Of a DNA stretch of 21,107 bases, positions 1-7,245 are shown piece by piece. Under the pieces are notes generated by a model that searched no databases, was not told the origin of the DNA, and saw nothing but the letters and a program-made list of their open reading frames with translations. The stretch is from assembly GCA_900548615.1 (NCBI GenBank), contig URKW01000026.1, forward strand, positions 1-21,107. Direction: 5' to 3'. A program made the position numbers and the translations under genes. The first letter of the stretch is position 1. Each line of letters begins with the position of its first letter. This DNA comes from an uncultured Eubacteriales bacterium. GTDB lineage: Bacteria; Bacillota; Clostridia; Oscillospirales; Oscillospiraceae.

Positions 1-345
1 GGCCACGGGCGCGCCGTCGCGTTCGCGCTCGGCGATGTAGGCGCGCAGCTCCTCGCGGCTCGCATCCAGCAGGGGGCGCACCACCGGCCCGTTGCGGTAC
101 TTCATGGCGCGGAACCCCCCCGGCCGCAGCGGCTCGGTGACGGCCGCCACCACGCTGGAGAGGATCCCGCCCTCAAAGCCAGCTACAGAAAAGCCTGCCT
201 GTGCCAACGCGGCCTGAAGGGTGACGGTATATCCGGCGGCGCTCGTGGCGCGGTCGGTTTTCAGGCGGAGGGTGTGTCGGATTTCCAGCCCCTCCATGCA
301 GCCCAGCACGATATTGCTGTTGCCGGTGTCCACTGCCAGAATCAT
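1..345 (-). CDS. coaX: Type III pantothenate kinase N-terminus, joined in frame to a TilS-like segment (partial)
   Basis: The ATG at 345 opens MILAVDTGNSNIVLG, the phosphate-binding start of type III pantothenate kinase, which makes 4'-phosphopantothenate for coenzyme A in the cytoplasm. CoaX-like sequence continues to about residue 76 (GGILSSVVAAVTEPL). The same frame then reads RNGPVVRPLLDASREEL, which is typical of tRNA(Ile)-lysidine synthetase TilS and not of CoaX. The frame stays open to the window edge. Positions 1-115 are visibly more GC-rich than the CoaX part, and the join lies in a C-rich run (114-125). The start overlaps the stop of the upstream ECF gene (ATGA), so the two are translationally coupled. 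The coaX call for 116-345 is firm. The chimera may be an assembly join or a real rearrangement, and the sequence alone cannot decide. Confidence 0.65.
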   Translation of the reverse strand, partial: MILAVDTGNSNIVLGCMEGLEIRHTLRLKTDRATSAAGYTVTLQAALAQAGFSVAGFEGGILSSVVAAVTEPLRPGGFRAMKYRNGPVVRPLLDASREELRAYIAERERDGAPVA

Positions 346-893
346 GCCGTCCGCCTCCGCATCGTTACGATCCGCAGCACGGCAGGGGCCAGTACGATGT
401 TGACCGCCAGCTCCAGCAGGAAGTTGACGCTCATGAACGCGGACAGTACCGCCGCCCACGAGGTATCGAAAAACAGCACCAGCACCAGATACAGCACGCC
501 GGTGTTTACCAGCGGGCATACGGCGGCGGCCGCGACGACGGCTGCTTTTCCGCTGCGGCGTGCCAACAGCTGATACACGGCGGCGGAAGCCGCGCCGCAC
601 AGCGTTCCCTTTACCACGCAGGCAACGGAGGTGATCAGCGGATGCAGCGCCAGCATCATCTGGCCGGAAGCATCCGCTCCGGTCAGCACCATCACCAGCA
701 CCACCAGTCCAAACACGGTGCCGATCAGCGCGCCGCTGGCGACGCCGTAGAGCGCTCCGGCCACCACAATGGGGATCAGCGTCAGCGTGATGGGAAAGCT
801 GCCAAAACGGATGAAGGTGGCTGCCGTTTGCAGGACTACCACAAGTGCGGTCAGCATGCCCAGTGCCGTAAGGCGGGAAAATCTGTTTTTCAT
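342..893 (-). CDS. ECF transporter substrate-binding (S) subunit, possibly for pantothenate
   Basis: This is a 183-residue, almost wholly hydrophobic protein with about five to six membrane helices and a basic start (MKNRFSRLTALGMLTAL), the size and shape of S-components of energy-coupling-factor vitamin transporters. It lacks soluble domains and would work with a shared EcfA/A'/T module encoded elsewhere. The start at 893 has a good AGGAGG site seven bases upstream. Its TGA overlaps the ATG of coaX, so uptake and phosphorylation of one substrate may be coupled. That suggests pantothenate (PanT-like), but this rests on context. S-subunits for other vitamins share this fold, and the sequence alone does not show the ligand. 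Confidence 0.75.
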   Translation of the reverse strand: MKNRFSRLTALGMLTALVVVLQTAATFIRFGSFPITLTLIPIVVAGALYGVASGALIGTVFGLVVLVMVLTGADASGQMMLALHPLITSVACVVKGTLCGAASAAVYQLLARRSGKAAVVAAAAVCPLVNTGVLYLVLVLFFDTSWAAVLSAFMSVNFLLELAVNIVLAPAVLRIVTMRRRTA

Positions 894-950
894 TTGTCAA
901 ACCTCCTGCTGTCGCTCCGCTCAGGGCGGATGCAACGCAAATTTGACAGC

Positions 951-979
951 AGTATAGCGGACAATGGCGGCGCTGTCTG
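951..979 (-). promoter_or_regulatory. Sigma-A promoter of the ECF-S/coaX operon
   Basis: Read on the minus strand, CAGACA (-35, 974-979) and TATACT (-10, 951-956) are separated by 17 bases, about 60 bases before the ECF-S start. The -35 matches the consensus at four of six positions. Confidence 0.55.
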
Positions 980-989
980 CCAGAGTGGG

Positions 990-1005
990 GTAAAATTTAC
1001 GTAAA
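990..1005. promoter_or_regulatory. Overlapping palindromes upstream of the ECF-S promoter
   Basis: GTAAAATTTAC (990-1000) and TTTACGTAAA (996-1005) are two palindromes sharing one half site. They lie just upstream of the -35. They could be a regulator site or an AT-rich UP element. No known regulator is recognised. Confidence 0.3.
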
Positions 1006-1041
1006 ACTTTTCCCTGACCCGGAAGAGAGCGCCGTAAAAGG

Positions 1042-1069
1042 AGAATCCCCCGTCTTGATGGGGGATTCT
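1042..1069 (-). terminator. Terminator of the LTA-synthase-like gene
   Basis: A perfect 10-bp stem (AGAATCCCCC with GGGGGATTCT) closes an 8-base loop directly after the stop codon at 1072. On the minus strand it is followed by CCTTTTA, a short U-tract. Confidence 0.75.
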
Positions 1070-1071
1070 AT

Positions 1072-3741
1072 TCAGCTTCCCAGATTCAGCTCATAGGTAC
1101 ACAGATAGAACAGGAACGAGGTCATCTGATAACGGTTGATGCGGGTGTTGCAGGCCGCCAGTAGATCGCCCAGCTCGCTGTCACGGGTGGTGATGTCCCG
1201 ATCGTCACACCACAGCATGGCCTTGACGACCTCGCCGCTGAGCCGGGGTTCTTCCCGCATAGTCTGCCGCAGCAGCTCCTGATCCACGCCGGTGTCGATG
1301 CAGGACATGGCGGCGTAGCGATAGATCAGCAGGCAGGCCGTCTGATAATCCATATCATCATCGTAGCCGGTGTGCAGGTCCTCCTGGCGAAGCAGCCCCG
1401 TTTGATACGCCCAGCACACGGCGTCGTAGTAGGGACAGGCGGAGCCGTTGAATTCCTCGGTTTCATAGTCAGGCGGCAGGGCGGTGTTGTCCGTCTCTGG
1501 CCTTTGGGAGATGCGGTACAGCACATCCGCGAATTCGCCCACCTTTGCCGTGGCCTTTCCGCCAAAGGTGTCCGGCGCTTCCGGGTCTATATATCCGTTG
1601 CGGTACATATAGAGGACGCTGGCCTGGTTGAAAATGCCCGTGATGTCCGTAAACACCACCGTATCCTCCAGCGTGCCGCCGCTGGACGCCTTGCCGAAAA
1701 CATGGGCGTAGTAGTCACTGTTGACGATGTTGCTGGACATCTGGAACTTATTGTCCACATAGAGACGGTAGGCGTCCAGCTGCTCGTCAGAAATAACGAT
1801 GCTCTCGTCGGCGGGGATCACCGTCTCCGCGCCGGCGTCATAGCGGAAGGTCTTTGTCAGGAAGGACTTGTCCGACAGCACCGCCATATGTATGCCGTTG
1901 GACAGCACATCGGTGCCCGCCAGCAGCCGGGAGTCGTAGTCCACGCCGAACAGGTTCAACAGCGTGGGCAGGATGTCCGCCGTGGAGCAGTACTCATCCA
2001 CCACGATATTCTCGGACAGGCCGGGCACATAGCAGATGAAGCTGTTGCGATACTTCTCGAAGGTGAGATCCATTTCCTGCCCCGCCAGCTCGTTGTACTC
2101 CTCCTCGGTCAGACCGTAGGGATAGTGGTCGTTGGTCAGCACGATGCAGGTCTTATCGGCCACGCCCGCCTGCTCCAGCCGATCCATCAGGTAGGTCAGC
2201 GCGTTCTCCAGCTCCAGATTGCAGGCAATATACGCCTTCACCGGCTCGGAGTAAGGCAGATCCTTCACCGCGTCCCGGTTTTTAGCGCTCATAGCGTTGT
2301 CCCAGTTGTACTGATAGTGGCCGCTGAAGGTCATGTAATAGGCGTGGAAGGGCTCCTTGCTGCTAAGGTAGTCGTCCACGGAGGCCTCCATCATCTCCAG
2401 ATCGGAGGAGGGCCAGTCGATCTTTATATCCAGCCCGGAGTCCGCCGCCTTGAAGGTATAGCCCATGTTGGCGTGGGTGATGTTCCGGTTGTAGAAATCG
2501 CCGATATAGTCGTGATAGCCCCAGGTCTGGTAGCCCTTTTCCTTCAGGGCGTTGCCCAGGCAGAAGGGCAGGTAGTTGGTGCCCGCCACGTTGAAGCTGG
2601 AGTCGGTCTTAGTGCGGGACATATCGGGGTAAAGCCCCATGCACATGGTGTATTCCCCGTTGGTGGTAACGGACTGGAATGTGCCGTAGTAATTCTCGAA
2701 GATGATGCCCGTGTGGGATAGCTTGTACAGGGTGGGCGTCAGCTCCTGGCTGATGAACCAGGGAGAGAAGCTTTCAGCGCAGATGGTGATAAGGTTATAG
2801 TCCTTCAAGAGCCCGGTGTAGTTGTTCTTCCGGGTAGGGACTGCCTGCGCCAGATATTCGTCCGTGGTCTTGCGCATGGCGTTGTCGGTGGATGCGGCCA
2901 GCTCCGCGAAATCAATGCCCTCTATGACGTTGTAGGAATTACTGCTGTAGGTTCGTTTGATGGGACTGGTTCCCAGCGAGGACGGCGTGATGACAACGCC
3001 CCGCTGGCTGCCGAAAACCATGTAGCGCAGCTCCTGCACCGTGGTGGCCAGCATGCCCACGTTTTTATAGCTGCTGTCGGTGGAGGTGTTTACGCTGGTG
3101 AAGATCTTATACACCGAAAAGGGCTTGCTGCGGCCGGCGTACATGATCCCCGCTGTCACCAGCAGCAGCGTCAGCAGTATCCCCAGCGTGGCCAGCGCCT
3201 GCTTCCAGCGGAGCCGGAGCGTGAGCACCCGCACCTTCCGCAGCGCCAGACACAGGATCATGGCGATCAGCGGAACAAGCAACAGAAGGATGGGCAGCAG
3301 GTTCTTGCTGATGCCGTACAGGATCTGAGAATTAAAGTTGATGATGACATTCTCGCCCATGCTGACCTGACTGATGGGCATAAGGTTGCCGAAGATGGCA
3401 TGATAGACCAGCTGCACCTCGGCAAACAGCACCTGCGCGGTGATCAAAAGTGTTCCCACAATCTGCCGGAGGATCTTCGGCAGATAGGAGGTCAAGAGCG
3501 AGCAGACCACGCCGCCCAGCAGGCCGAACAGGATCAGATAGACCACCCGTCTGTCCAGCGAGTGATAGACGCACAGGTGCAGGCACAGCTCCACATAGAC
3601 GCTGGCGCAGCAGAACAGCAGCAGGCTGCCCAGCCATGTTTTCCAAAGGCCACGGCGCAGGCTCTGCGCCGTCTCAGGCGTCTGCTCAGACGCCTGATCT
3701 GTACTCGATGCGGATATGGTGTTGGTTTTAGTTTCCAGCAT
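1072..3741 (-). CDS. LtaS-type phosphoglycerol transferase / membrane sulfatase with SLH-like C-terminal extension
   Basis: This 889-residue protein has a polar N-terminus, about five membrane helices between residues 35 and 200, and an extracellular alkaline-phosphatase/sulfatase domain (about 310-620). Family active-site elements are visible. A metal-binding Glu lies in AESFSPWF (E323), a nucleophile Thr in SVTTNGEYT (359-360), a His in SGHYQYNW (475) and the Asp-His pair in TNDHYPYG (538-539). These match lipoteichoic acid synthase chemistry, which transfers glycerol phosphate from phosphatidylglycerol outside the cell. Residues 690-889 hold about three diverged SLH-like segments (VVFTDITGIFN, CPYYDAVCWAYQTGLL). 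LtaS proteins are usually about 650 residues and lack this tail. The start at 3741 has GGGAGAAG upstream. It is monocistronic, with its own promoter and terminator. The exact polymer made is not known. Confidence 0.85.
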   Translation of the reverse strand: MLETKTNTISASSTDQASEQTPETAQSLRRGLWKTWLGSLLLFCCASVYVELCLHLCVYHSLDRRVVYLILFGLLGGVVCSLLTSYLPKILRQIVGTLLITAQVLFAEVQLVYHAIFGNLMPISQVSMGENVIINFNSQILYGISKNLLPILLLLVPLIAMILCLALRKVRVLTLRLRWKQALATLGILLTLLLVTAGIMYAGRSKPFSVYKIFTSVNTSTDSSYKNVGMLATTVQELRYMVFGSQRGVVITPSSLGTSPIKRTYSSNSYNVIEGIDFAELAASTDNAMRKTTDEYLAQAVPTRKNNYTGLLKDYNLITICAESFSPWFISQELTPTLYKLSHTGIIFENYYGTFQSVTTNGEYTMCMGLYPDMSRTKTDSSFNVAGTNYLPFCLGNALKEKGYQTWGYHDYIGDFYNRNITHANMGYTFKAADSGLDIKIDWPSSDLEMMEASVDDYLSSKEPFHAYYMTFSGHYQYNWDNAMSAKNRDAVKDLPYSEPVKAYIACNLELENALTYLMDRLEQAGVADKTCIVLTNDHYPYGLTEEEYNELAGQEMDLTFEKYRNSFICYVPGLSENIVVDEYCSTADILPTLLNLFGVDYDSRLLAGTDVLSNGIHMAVLSDKSFLTKTFRYDAGAETVIPADESIVISDEQLDAYRLYVDNKFQMSSNIVNSDYYAHVFGKASSGGTLEDTVVFTDITGIFNQASVLYMYRNGYIDPEAPDTFGGKATAKVGEFADVLYRISQRPETDNTALPPDYETEEFNGSACPYYDAVCWAYQTGLLRQEDLHTGYDDDMDYQTACLLIYRYAAMSCIDTGVDQELLRQTMREEPRLSGEVVKAMLWCDDRDITTRDSELGDLLAACNTRINRYQMTSFLFYLCTYELNLGS

Positions 3742-3810
3742 ATGCTTCTCCCATTGAGAGTTTCTTCCACAAGAAGAGGTATTTTGTCAAATTTTGCAGA
3801 CGTAAAGCCT

Positions 3811-3839
3811 ATCATAGTGCAATTTCCGGAAAAAAGCAA
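3811..3839 (-). promoter_or_regulatory. Promoter of the LTA-synthase-like gene
   Basis: On the minus strand, TTGCTT (3834-3839), a 17-base spacer and TATGAT (3811-3816) form a near-consensus sigma-A promoter about 70 bases upstream of the start. Confidence 0.75.
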
Positions 3840-3925
3840 CTATTCTTTGAAAAAATTCAAGAAAGATTTACAGCTGCGGCAGGGGACAGACCACTGAAAA
3901 GGGGGGGACGTCTCAAAATAAAAAA

Positions 3926-3968
3926 CGCAAAACCGCCGCCTGACATTGCGTCGGGCGGCGGTTTTGCG
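3926..3968 (-). terminator. Terminator of the CHR transporter pair
   Basis: A 15-bp perfect stem (CGCAAAACCGCCGCC) with a 13-base loop lies ten bases past the stop of the second CHR gene. On the minus strand it is followed by TTTTTTATTTT. Confidence 0.9.
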
Positions 3969-3977
3969 CAGATGCGG

Positions 3978-4580
3978 TTATTTTACGATAATACCCACCA
4001 AGGCGGAGAACAGGATGAAAACGATGGGCTGCAGGTTTTTCGTGGGCTTTACCCAGTTTGTCAGCACCAGCAGCACCGCCGCCAGCAGCAGCCCCCGCAC
4101 ATTCAGCAGCCCTGTGCCCTGCGCCAGTTGGAAGGTGTTCAGCAGACTTCCGGACGGGGATTGGACGGTGATGCTGGTCAGCACCTCCAGCACCACCGTG
4201 ACGCAGGCCGCGCCGATCAGTCCGGTGGAGGCCGGGCGCAGACCGTAAAAGGCGTTGGCTACCAGACGGCTGTCCCGGAATTTTTTCAGCATGGCAGCCA
4301 CGATCAGGATCACGATAATGGAGGGCGTCACCTCGCCCAGCGTAGCGATCACCGCGCCGGGAACGCCGCCCACCGTGAAGCCCACATAGGTGGCCATATT
4401 GATGCCGATGGGGCCGGGTGTGGATTCGGAAACCGCCAGCATGTTCATCAGCTCCGTGTAGGTGTACCAGCCGGTGGCGGTTCCGATCTCCTTCAGAAAC
4501 GGGAGCGTGGCCATGCCGCCGCCGACAGCGAACAGGCCAACCTTGAAAAACTCCCAGAACAGCTTCAGATACAGACTCAT
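3978..4580 (-). CDS. CHR-family (chromate-type) transporter, second subunit
   Basis: This is a 200-residue membrane protein with a single CHR domain. The signature motifs are GLFAVGGGMATLPFLKE near the N-terminus and STPGPIGINMATYVGF around residue 60, followed by four or more hydrophobic segments. The start chosen is ATG at 4580 (MSLYLKLFW), which has GGGAGG upstream and overlaps the TGA of the preceding gene as ATGA. An upstream in-frame start at 4643 would lie inside the first subunit and has no support. Short-chain CHR proteins act as pairs, with two single-domain proteins inserted in opposite orientations doing the work of one long ChrA. The family is named for chromate efflux, but the natural substrate in anaerobes is not established. 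Confidence 0.85.
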   Translation of the reverse strand: MSLYLKLFWEFFKVGLFAVGGGMATLPFLKEIGTATGWYTYTELMNMLAVSESTPGPIGINMATYVGFTVGGVPGAVIATLGEVTPSIIVILIVAAMLKKFRDSRLVANAFYGLRPASTGLIGAACVTVVLEVLTSITVQSPSGSLLNTFQLAQGTGLLNVRGLLLAAVLLVLTNWVKPTKNLQPIVFILFSALVGIIVK

Positions 4581-5131
4581 TTGCTTCTCGCCTCCCAGTT
4601 CTTCAGGATCACGCCTGCCACAGCGGCCGCCACTACGAACCACGCCGGGGAGATGTTCAGAGCCACGCCGCCGACCAGCACGATCAGAAAGATACCGGCT
4701 GTCCGCTTGTCGATCACGGACTTTTTCAGCAGCTTCACCACGGCGTTAAAGATCAGCACGCAGACGCAAACCTGCACGCCGGAAAAGGCGTCCTGCACCC
4801 ATGTCAGATGGGAGAAGCTGGTGATCAATCCTGCCAGCAGGGAGATGATGACCAGAGAAGGGAACACCACGCCCAGCGTGGCTGTGATGCCGCCTGCAAC
4901 GCCCCGCAGCTTCTGGCCGATAAAGGTGGCGGTATTTACCGCGATGATGCCGGGGGTACACTGGCCGATGGCAAAGTAGTCCATCAGTTCTTCCTCCGTG
5001 GCCCAGCCCCTGTTGTCGATGACCTCCCGCTGCAAAATGGGCAGCATGGCGTACCCGCCGCCAAAGGTCATAACGCCCATTTTCGAGAACGTCCAGAACA
5101 GCAGCCACAGAGAGGTTTTCTCTTTCTTCAA
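4577..5131 (-). CDS. CHR-family (chromate-type) transporter, first subunit
   Basis: This is a 184-residue single-CHR-domain membrane protein with KMGVMTFGGGYAMLPILQ near the N-terminus and IGQCTPGIIAVNTATFIGQ in the middle. The start is best placed at TTG 5131 (LKKEKTSLW), eight bases after an AGAGGAG ribosome binding site. The longer form beginning with GTG at 5149 would put that site inside the gene. It is translationally coupled to the second subunit and divergent from a LysR gene 118 bases away, the usual arrangement for a regulator and its target. The two subunits differ clearly in sequence, so this is an old duplication. Confidence 0.85.
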   Translation of the reverse strand: MKKEKTSLWLLFWTFSKMGVMTFGGGYAMLPILQREVIDNRGWATEEELMDYFAIGQCTPGIIAVNTATFIGQKLRGVAGGITATLGVVFPSLVIISLLAGLITSFSHLTWVQDAFSGVQVCVCVLIFNAVVKLLKKSVIDKRTAGIFLIVLVGGVALNISPAWFVVAAAVAGVILKNWEARSK

Positions 5132-5163
5132 AATGGTCACTCCTCTCACTATTATCTGTACCT

Positions 5164-5192
5164 ACTATAAACATCTTTGTTGCATTCTTCAA
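5164..5192 (-). promoter_or_regulatory. Promoter of the CHR transporter pair
   Basis: On the minus strand, TTGAAG (5187-5192), 17 bases, then TATAGT (5164-5169). The LysR-type operator lies just upstream, centred near -50, where LysR activators usually bind. Confidence 0.7.
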
Positions 5193-5207
5193 TTCGTATG
5201 TTATAAT
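5180..5207 (+). promoter_or_regulatory. Promoter of the LysR regulator gene
   Basis: TTGCAT (5180-5185), a 16-base spacer, then a perfect TATAAT (5202-5207). The -10 lies inside the LysR operator, which fits autorepression. Confidence 0.7.
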
Positions 5208-5219
5208 AAAATACATATG
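5195..5219. promoter_or_regulatory. LysR-type T-N11-A operator
   Basis: CGTATGT (5195-5201) and ACATATG (5213-5219) form an inverted repeat with one mismatch around an 11-base AT spacer, giving the T-N11-A core of LysR operators. It overlaps the regulator's -10 and sits upstream of the CHR promoter. One protein could therefore repress itself and activate transport. Confidence 0.65.
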
Positions 5220-5248
5220 ATTTTAATTATACATAGAGGTGAATAACC

Positions 5249-6139
5249 ATGAAACTGCGGCATTTGACGATTTTCCGGGCGGTTTGCCAGACGGAGAGCA
5301 TCACACTGGCGGCAGAGCACCTGAACATGACCCAGCCGGCGGTCAGTCTGGCTGTGCGGGAGCTGGAGGATTTTTACGGCGTGCAGCTGTTTGAGCGGAT
5401 GAACCGCCGCATTTACATCACGGAAGCCGGAAGAACGCTGCTGCAATACGCGGATACGATCCTCTCTCAGTACGCGGAGTCCGTGCAGGTATTGCAGGAA
5501 GCGCGGCACCGGGGAAGCTGCCGCTTCGGTGTTCACGTTACCTTTGGCGAGACGGTGCTGCCGTCGCTCCTGCGGCGTTTGTGGGAGCAGCTGCCCCATA
5601 TCACCGTGCGGGCGTTTGTGACCAACACGCGGGAAAACGAGGAAATGCTGCTGCGGAACGAGCTGGACTTTGCCGTGATCGACAATGTAAAAGGGCTGGA
5701 GGCGCTGCGTACCGTTCCGCTGGGCAAGGAAGAGATGGCGGTGGTCTGCCGTCCGGATCACCGTTCGGGGAACAGCATCACGCTGGAGGAGCTGGCAGGA
5801 GAGCGGCTGCTGCTGCGGGAAAAGGGCAGCGGCACACGGGACAGCATCGGCACAGTATTTGGCGCGGCGGGACTCACAGTATCCGCCTTTCTGGACAGCT
5901 CCAGCACCTATGCGCTGCTGAGCTGCGCTAAGGAGGGGCAGGGCGTGACCATCCTGCCCCGCTCCCTGACGGCGGAGGCACTGCGGGAGGGAACGCTGAA
6001 GGAGCTTTCTGTGGCGGATGGCGCGTTTTTCCGCCGGTATTATCTGGCGCACCACAAAAACAAGTATCTGACGGACAGCGTGCGGCAGGTGGTGCAGGCA
6101 TTGCGGGATTGCTGCCGTGAGTCCGGTATTCTGGCATAG
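5249..6139 (+). CDS. LysR-family transcriptional regulator, divergent from CHR transporter
   Basis: This is a 296-residue protein of normal LysR length. The N-terminal winged helix-turn-helix is complete: MKLRHLTIFRAVCQTESIT, then AAEHLNMTQPAVSLAVRELE as the recognition region (residues 22-41), then GVQLFERMNRRIYITEAGRTLL. A two-lobed effector-binding domain follows from about residue 90. The start at 5249 has AGAGGTG seven bases upstream. It is divergent from the CHR pair and shares an operator with it, so it probably controls those genes. The effector cannot be read from sequence. Confidence 0.9.
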   Translation: MKLRHLTIFRAVCQTESITLAAEHLNMTQPAVSLAVRELEDFYGVQLFERMNRRIYITEAGRTLLQYADTILSQYAESVQVLQEARHRGSCRFGVHVTFGETVLPSLLRRLWEQLPHITVRAFVTNTRENEEMLLRNELDFAVIDNVKGLEALRTVPLGKEEMAVVCRPDHRSGNSITLEELAGERLLLREKGSGTRDSIGTVFGAAGLTVSAFLDSSSTYALLSCAKEGQGVTILPRSLTAEALREGTLKELSVADGAFFRRYYLAHHKNKYLTDSVRQVVQALRDCCRESGILA

Positions 6140-6162
6140 CAATCGAAATTTCCGGCAAATAA

Positions 6163-6186
6163 TTTCCGAAATAAGGAAACTTTTTT
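6163..6186 (+). terminator. Weak terminator after the LysR gene
   Basis: TTTCC (6163-6167) pairs with GGAAA (6175-6179) around a 7-base loop and is followed by C and six T. The stem is short and AT-rich, so it may be inefficient. Confidence 0.4.
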
Positions 6187-6228
6187 CCCAAAACGGCGTC
6201 TATATATAGTAGAGGGGTAAAACTCAAC

Positions 6229-6241
6229 CAACCGTCGGTTG
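6229..6241. promoter_or_regulatory. Perfect 13-bp palindrome CAACCGTCGGTTG
   Basis: CAACCG and CGGTTG flank one central T. It lies 67 bases before the lipoprotein start and about 20 bases after an AT-rich -10-like TATATA (6201-6206). Position and symmetry suggest a repressor site, in the style of TetR-family operators. No such regulator is encoded nearby. The promoter itself is weak by eye, with no good -35. Confidence 0.4.
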
Positions 6242-6307
6242 TCAGGATAGAAGCGGCGCAATACAATGGTGGTAGGAAAGCTTGCAGAGCGGGAAAGGAG
6301 CTTGTTT

Positions 6308-6772
6308 ATGAAACGGAGAGCGTTGCTGGTGCTGTTGGTGATGGTCATGCTGCTGTGTCTGCCGGGCTGCGGCGGAGAACTGCGGGCTGTGGAGCGGTAC
6401 GCGGAGCAATACCTGCATACCTTCCGGACGGAGGGGATCGAAAAGGCGGTGGAATACTGCCATTTTGAGGCCACAGAGCTGTATTCTCCCGACGACCACA
6501 GGACGCTGTATGTCCGCTCCGGCTGCGCCATTCAGGATTACCGCATTCAGCATATCGACAGGATCAACGACGGACTCTATGCCCTGAAGCTGGAGTTGCA
6601 GGATGCCGGCGGACAGTGGAAGACCGTTTACAATTTCGTGGGCCGCATCAATGGGGCGTACCGCTACATCAACGGCGTCAGCCATGTTCCGGCGGCGCTG
6701 CGCGCCGGGTTTGCTCCGGAGGCCTACCGCACCACCGATATCAACGTTATCGCGGCGCGGGGGTTGGGATAA
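6308..6772 (+). CDS. Small lipoprotein of unknown function
   Basis: This 154-residue protein starts with a lipoprotein signal peptide: MKRR, a hydrophobic stretch, then the lipobox LPGC, with the lipidated Cys at about residue 22. The start at 6308 is preceded by AAAGGAG. The longer in-frame start at 6266 lacks a site and would bury the signal peptide. The mature domain (about 130 residues) begins with a helix (RAVERYAEQYLHTFRTEG) and continues with beta-rich sequence, resembling NTF2/SnoaL-like lipoproteins in outline. This is weak, and no function is assigned. It would sit on the outer face of the membrane. No partner gene is adjacent, and the upstream palindrome may control it. Confidence 0.8.
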   Translation: MKRRALLVLLVMVMLLCLPGCGGELRAVERYAEQYLHTFRTEGIEKAVEYCHFEATELYSPDDHRTLYVRSGCAIQDYRIQHIDRINDGLYALKLELQDAGGQWKTVYNFVGRINGAYRYINGVSHVPAALRAGFAPEAYRTTDINVIAARGLG

Positions 6773-6805
6773 GGCTTTCGCCGCCATGTTGCGGCTTTGT
6801 ATAGA

Positions 6806-6848
6806 ATACGGCAAGAGCGGCACACCACGTGTGCCGCTCTTGCCGTAT
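6806..6848 (+). terminator. 19-bp perfect hairpin after the lipoprotein gene
   Basis: ATACGGCAAGAGCGGCACA pairs perfectly with its complement around a 5-base loop (CCACG). It lies 34 bases after the stop codon. No U-tract follows on either strand, so it may act as an RNA 3' end stabiliser or a weak terminator. Confidence 0.6.
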
Positions 6849-6892
6849 GATAGGGAGGGGGGAGAAAAACAGATGACTGATTGATAGGGAGG

Positions 6893-7186
6893 TCAGATCT
6901 TCAGCGCCGCTTCCAGCGCGTCGCCGGTGGCCAGAACCGCGTTGCCGGGAGCCTTTGCGGCCTCGCCGATCACCAGCACCTGACCGGACATCTTCTCAGC
7001 GGTTTCCTTCAGGGCGGTGTTGGAGCGGGAGCCCATGGCAAGCACGATGTTGTCATAACCCCGCAGAGAGCCGGTGGTGCCGTCCGCCAGCGCGTAGTCC
7101 ACGCCGTCGGCATAGAACTGGGTCACCTTGGCACCGGGCCGCAGCAGCACGTGGTTTTCCTCAAAGTTCTCGAACATGTATTCCCG
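6893..7186 (-). pseudogene. 3' remnant of an FAD/NADH enoate reductase (old yellow enzyme family)
   Basis: About 97 codons match the C-terminal end of NADH:flavin oxidoreductase / 2-enoate reductases. They show a GAKVTQFYADGVDY strand, the YDNIVLAMGSRSNTAL motif and the closing VIGEAAKAP...GDALEAALKI. Full-length relatives have about 650 residues with a flavin TIM barrel, a 4Fe-4S site and a nucleotide-binding fold. All of that is missing here. Upstream the frame passes into unrelated AT-rich sequence at about 7186, and no ribosome binding site is seen. The 5' part is not found elsewhere in the window. It looks like a gene truncated by the neighbouring AT-rich insertion or by a deletion. Confidence 0.75.
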
Positions 7187-7245
7187 TTGATCTAAGCAGA
7201 CTACACGTACCATGCAATAAATACCAATTTTCATGGGCATATTGG

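Noticed and set aside
1372..2721. Long open frame of 449 codons on the plus strand
   Set aside because: It lies antisense to the LTA-synthase-like gene, is rich in His, Val, Gly and Gln from reverse-complement codons, and has no family motif.
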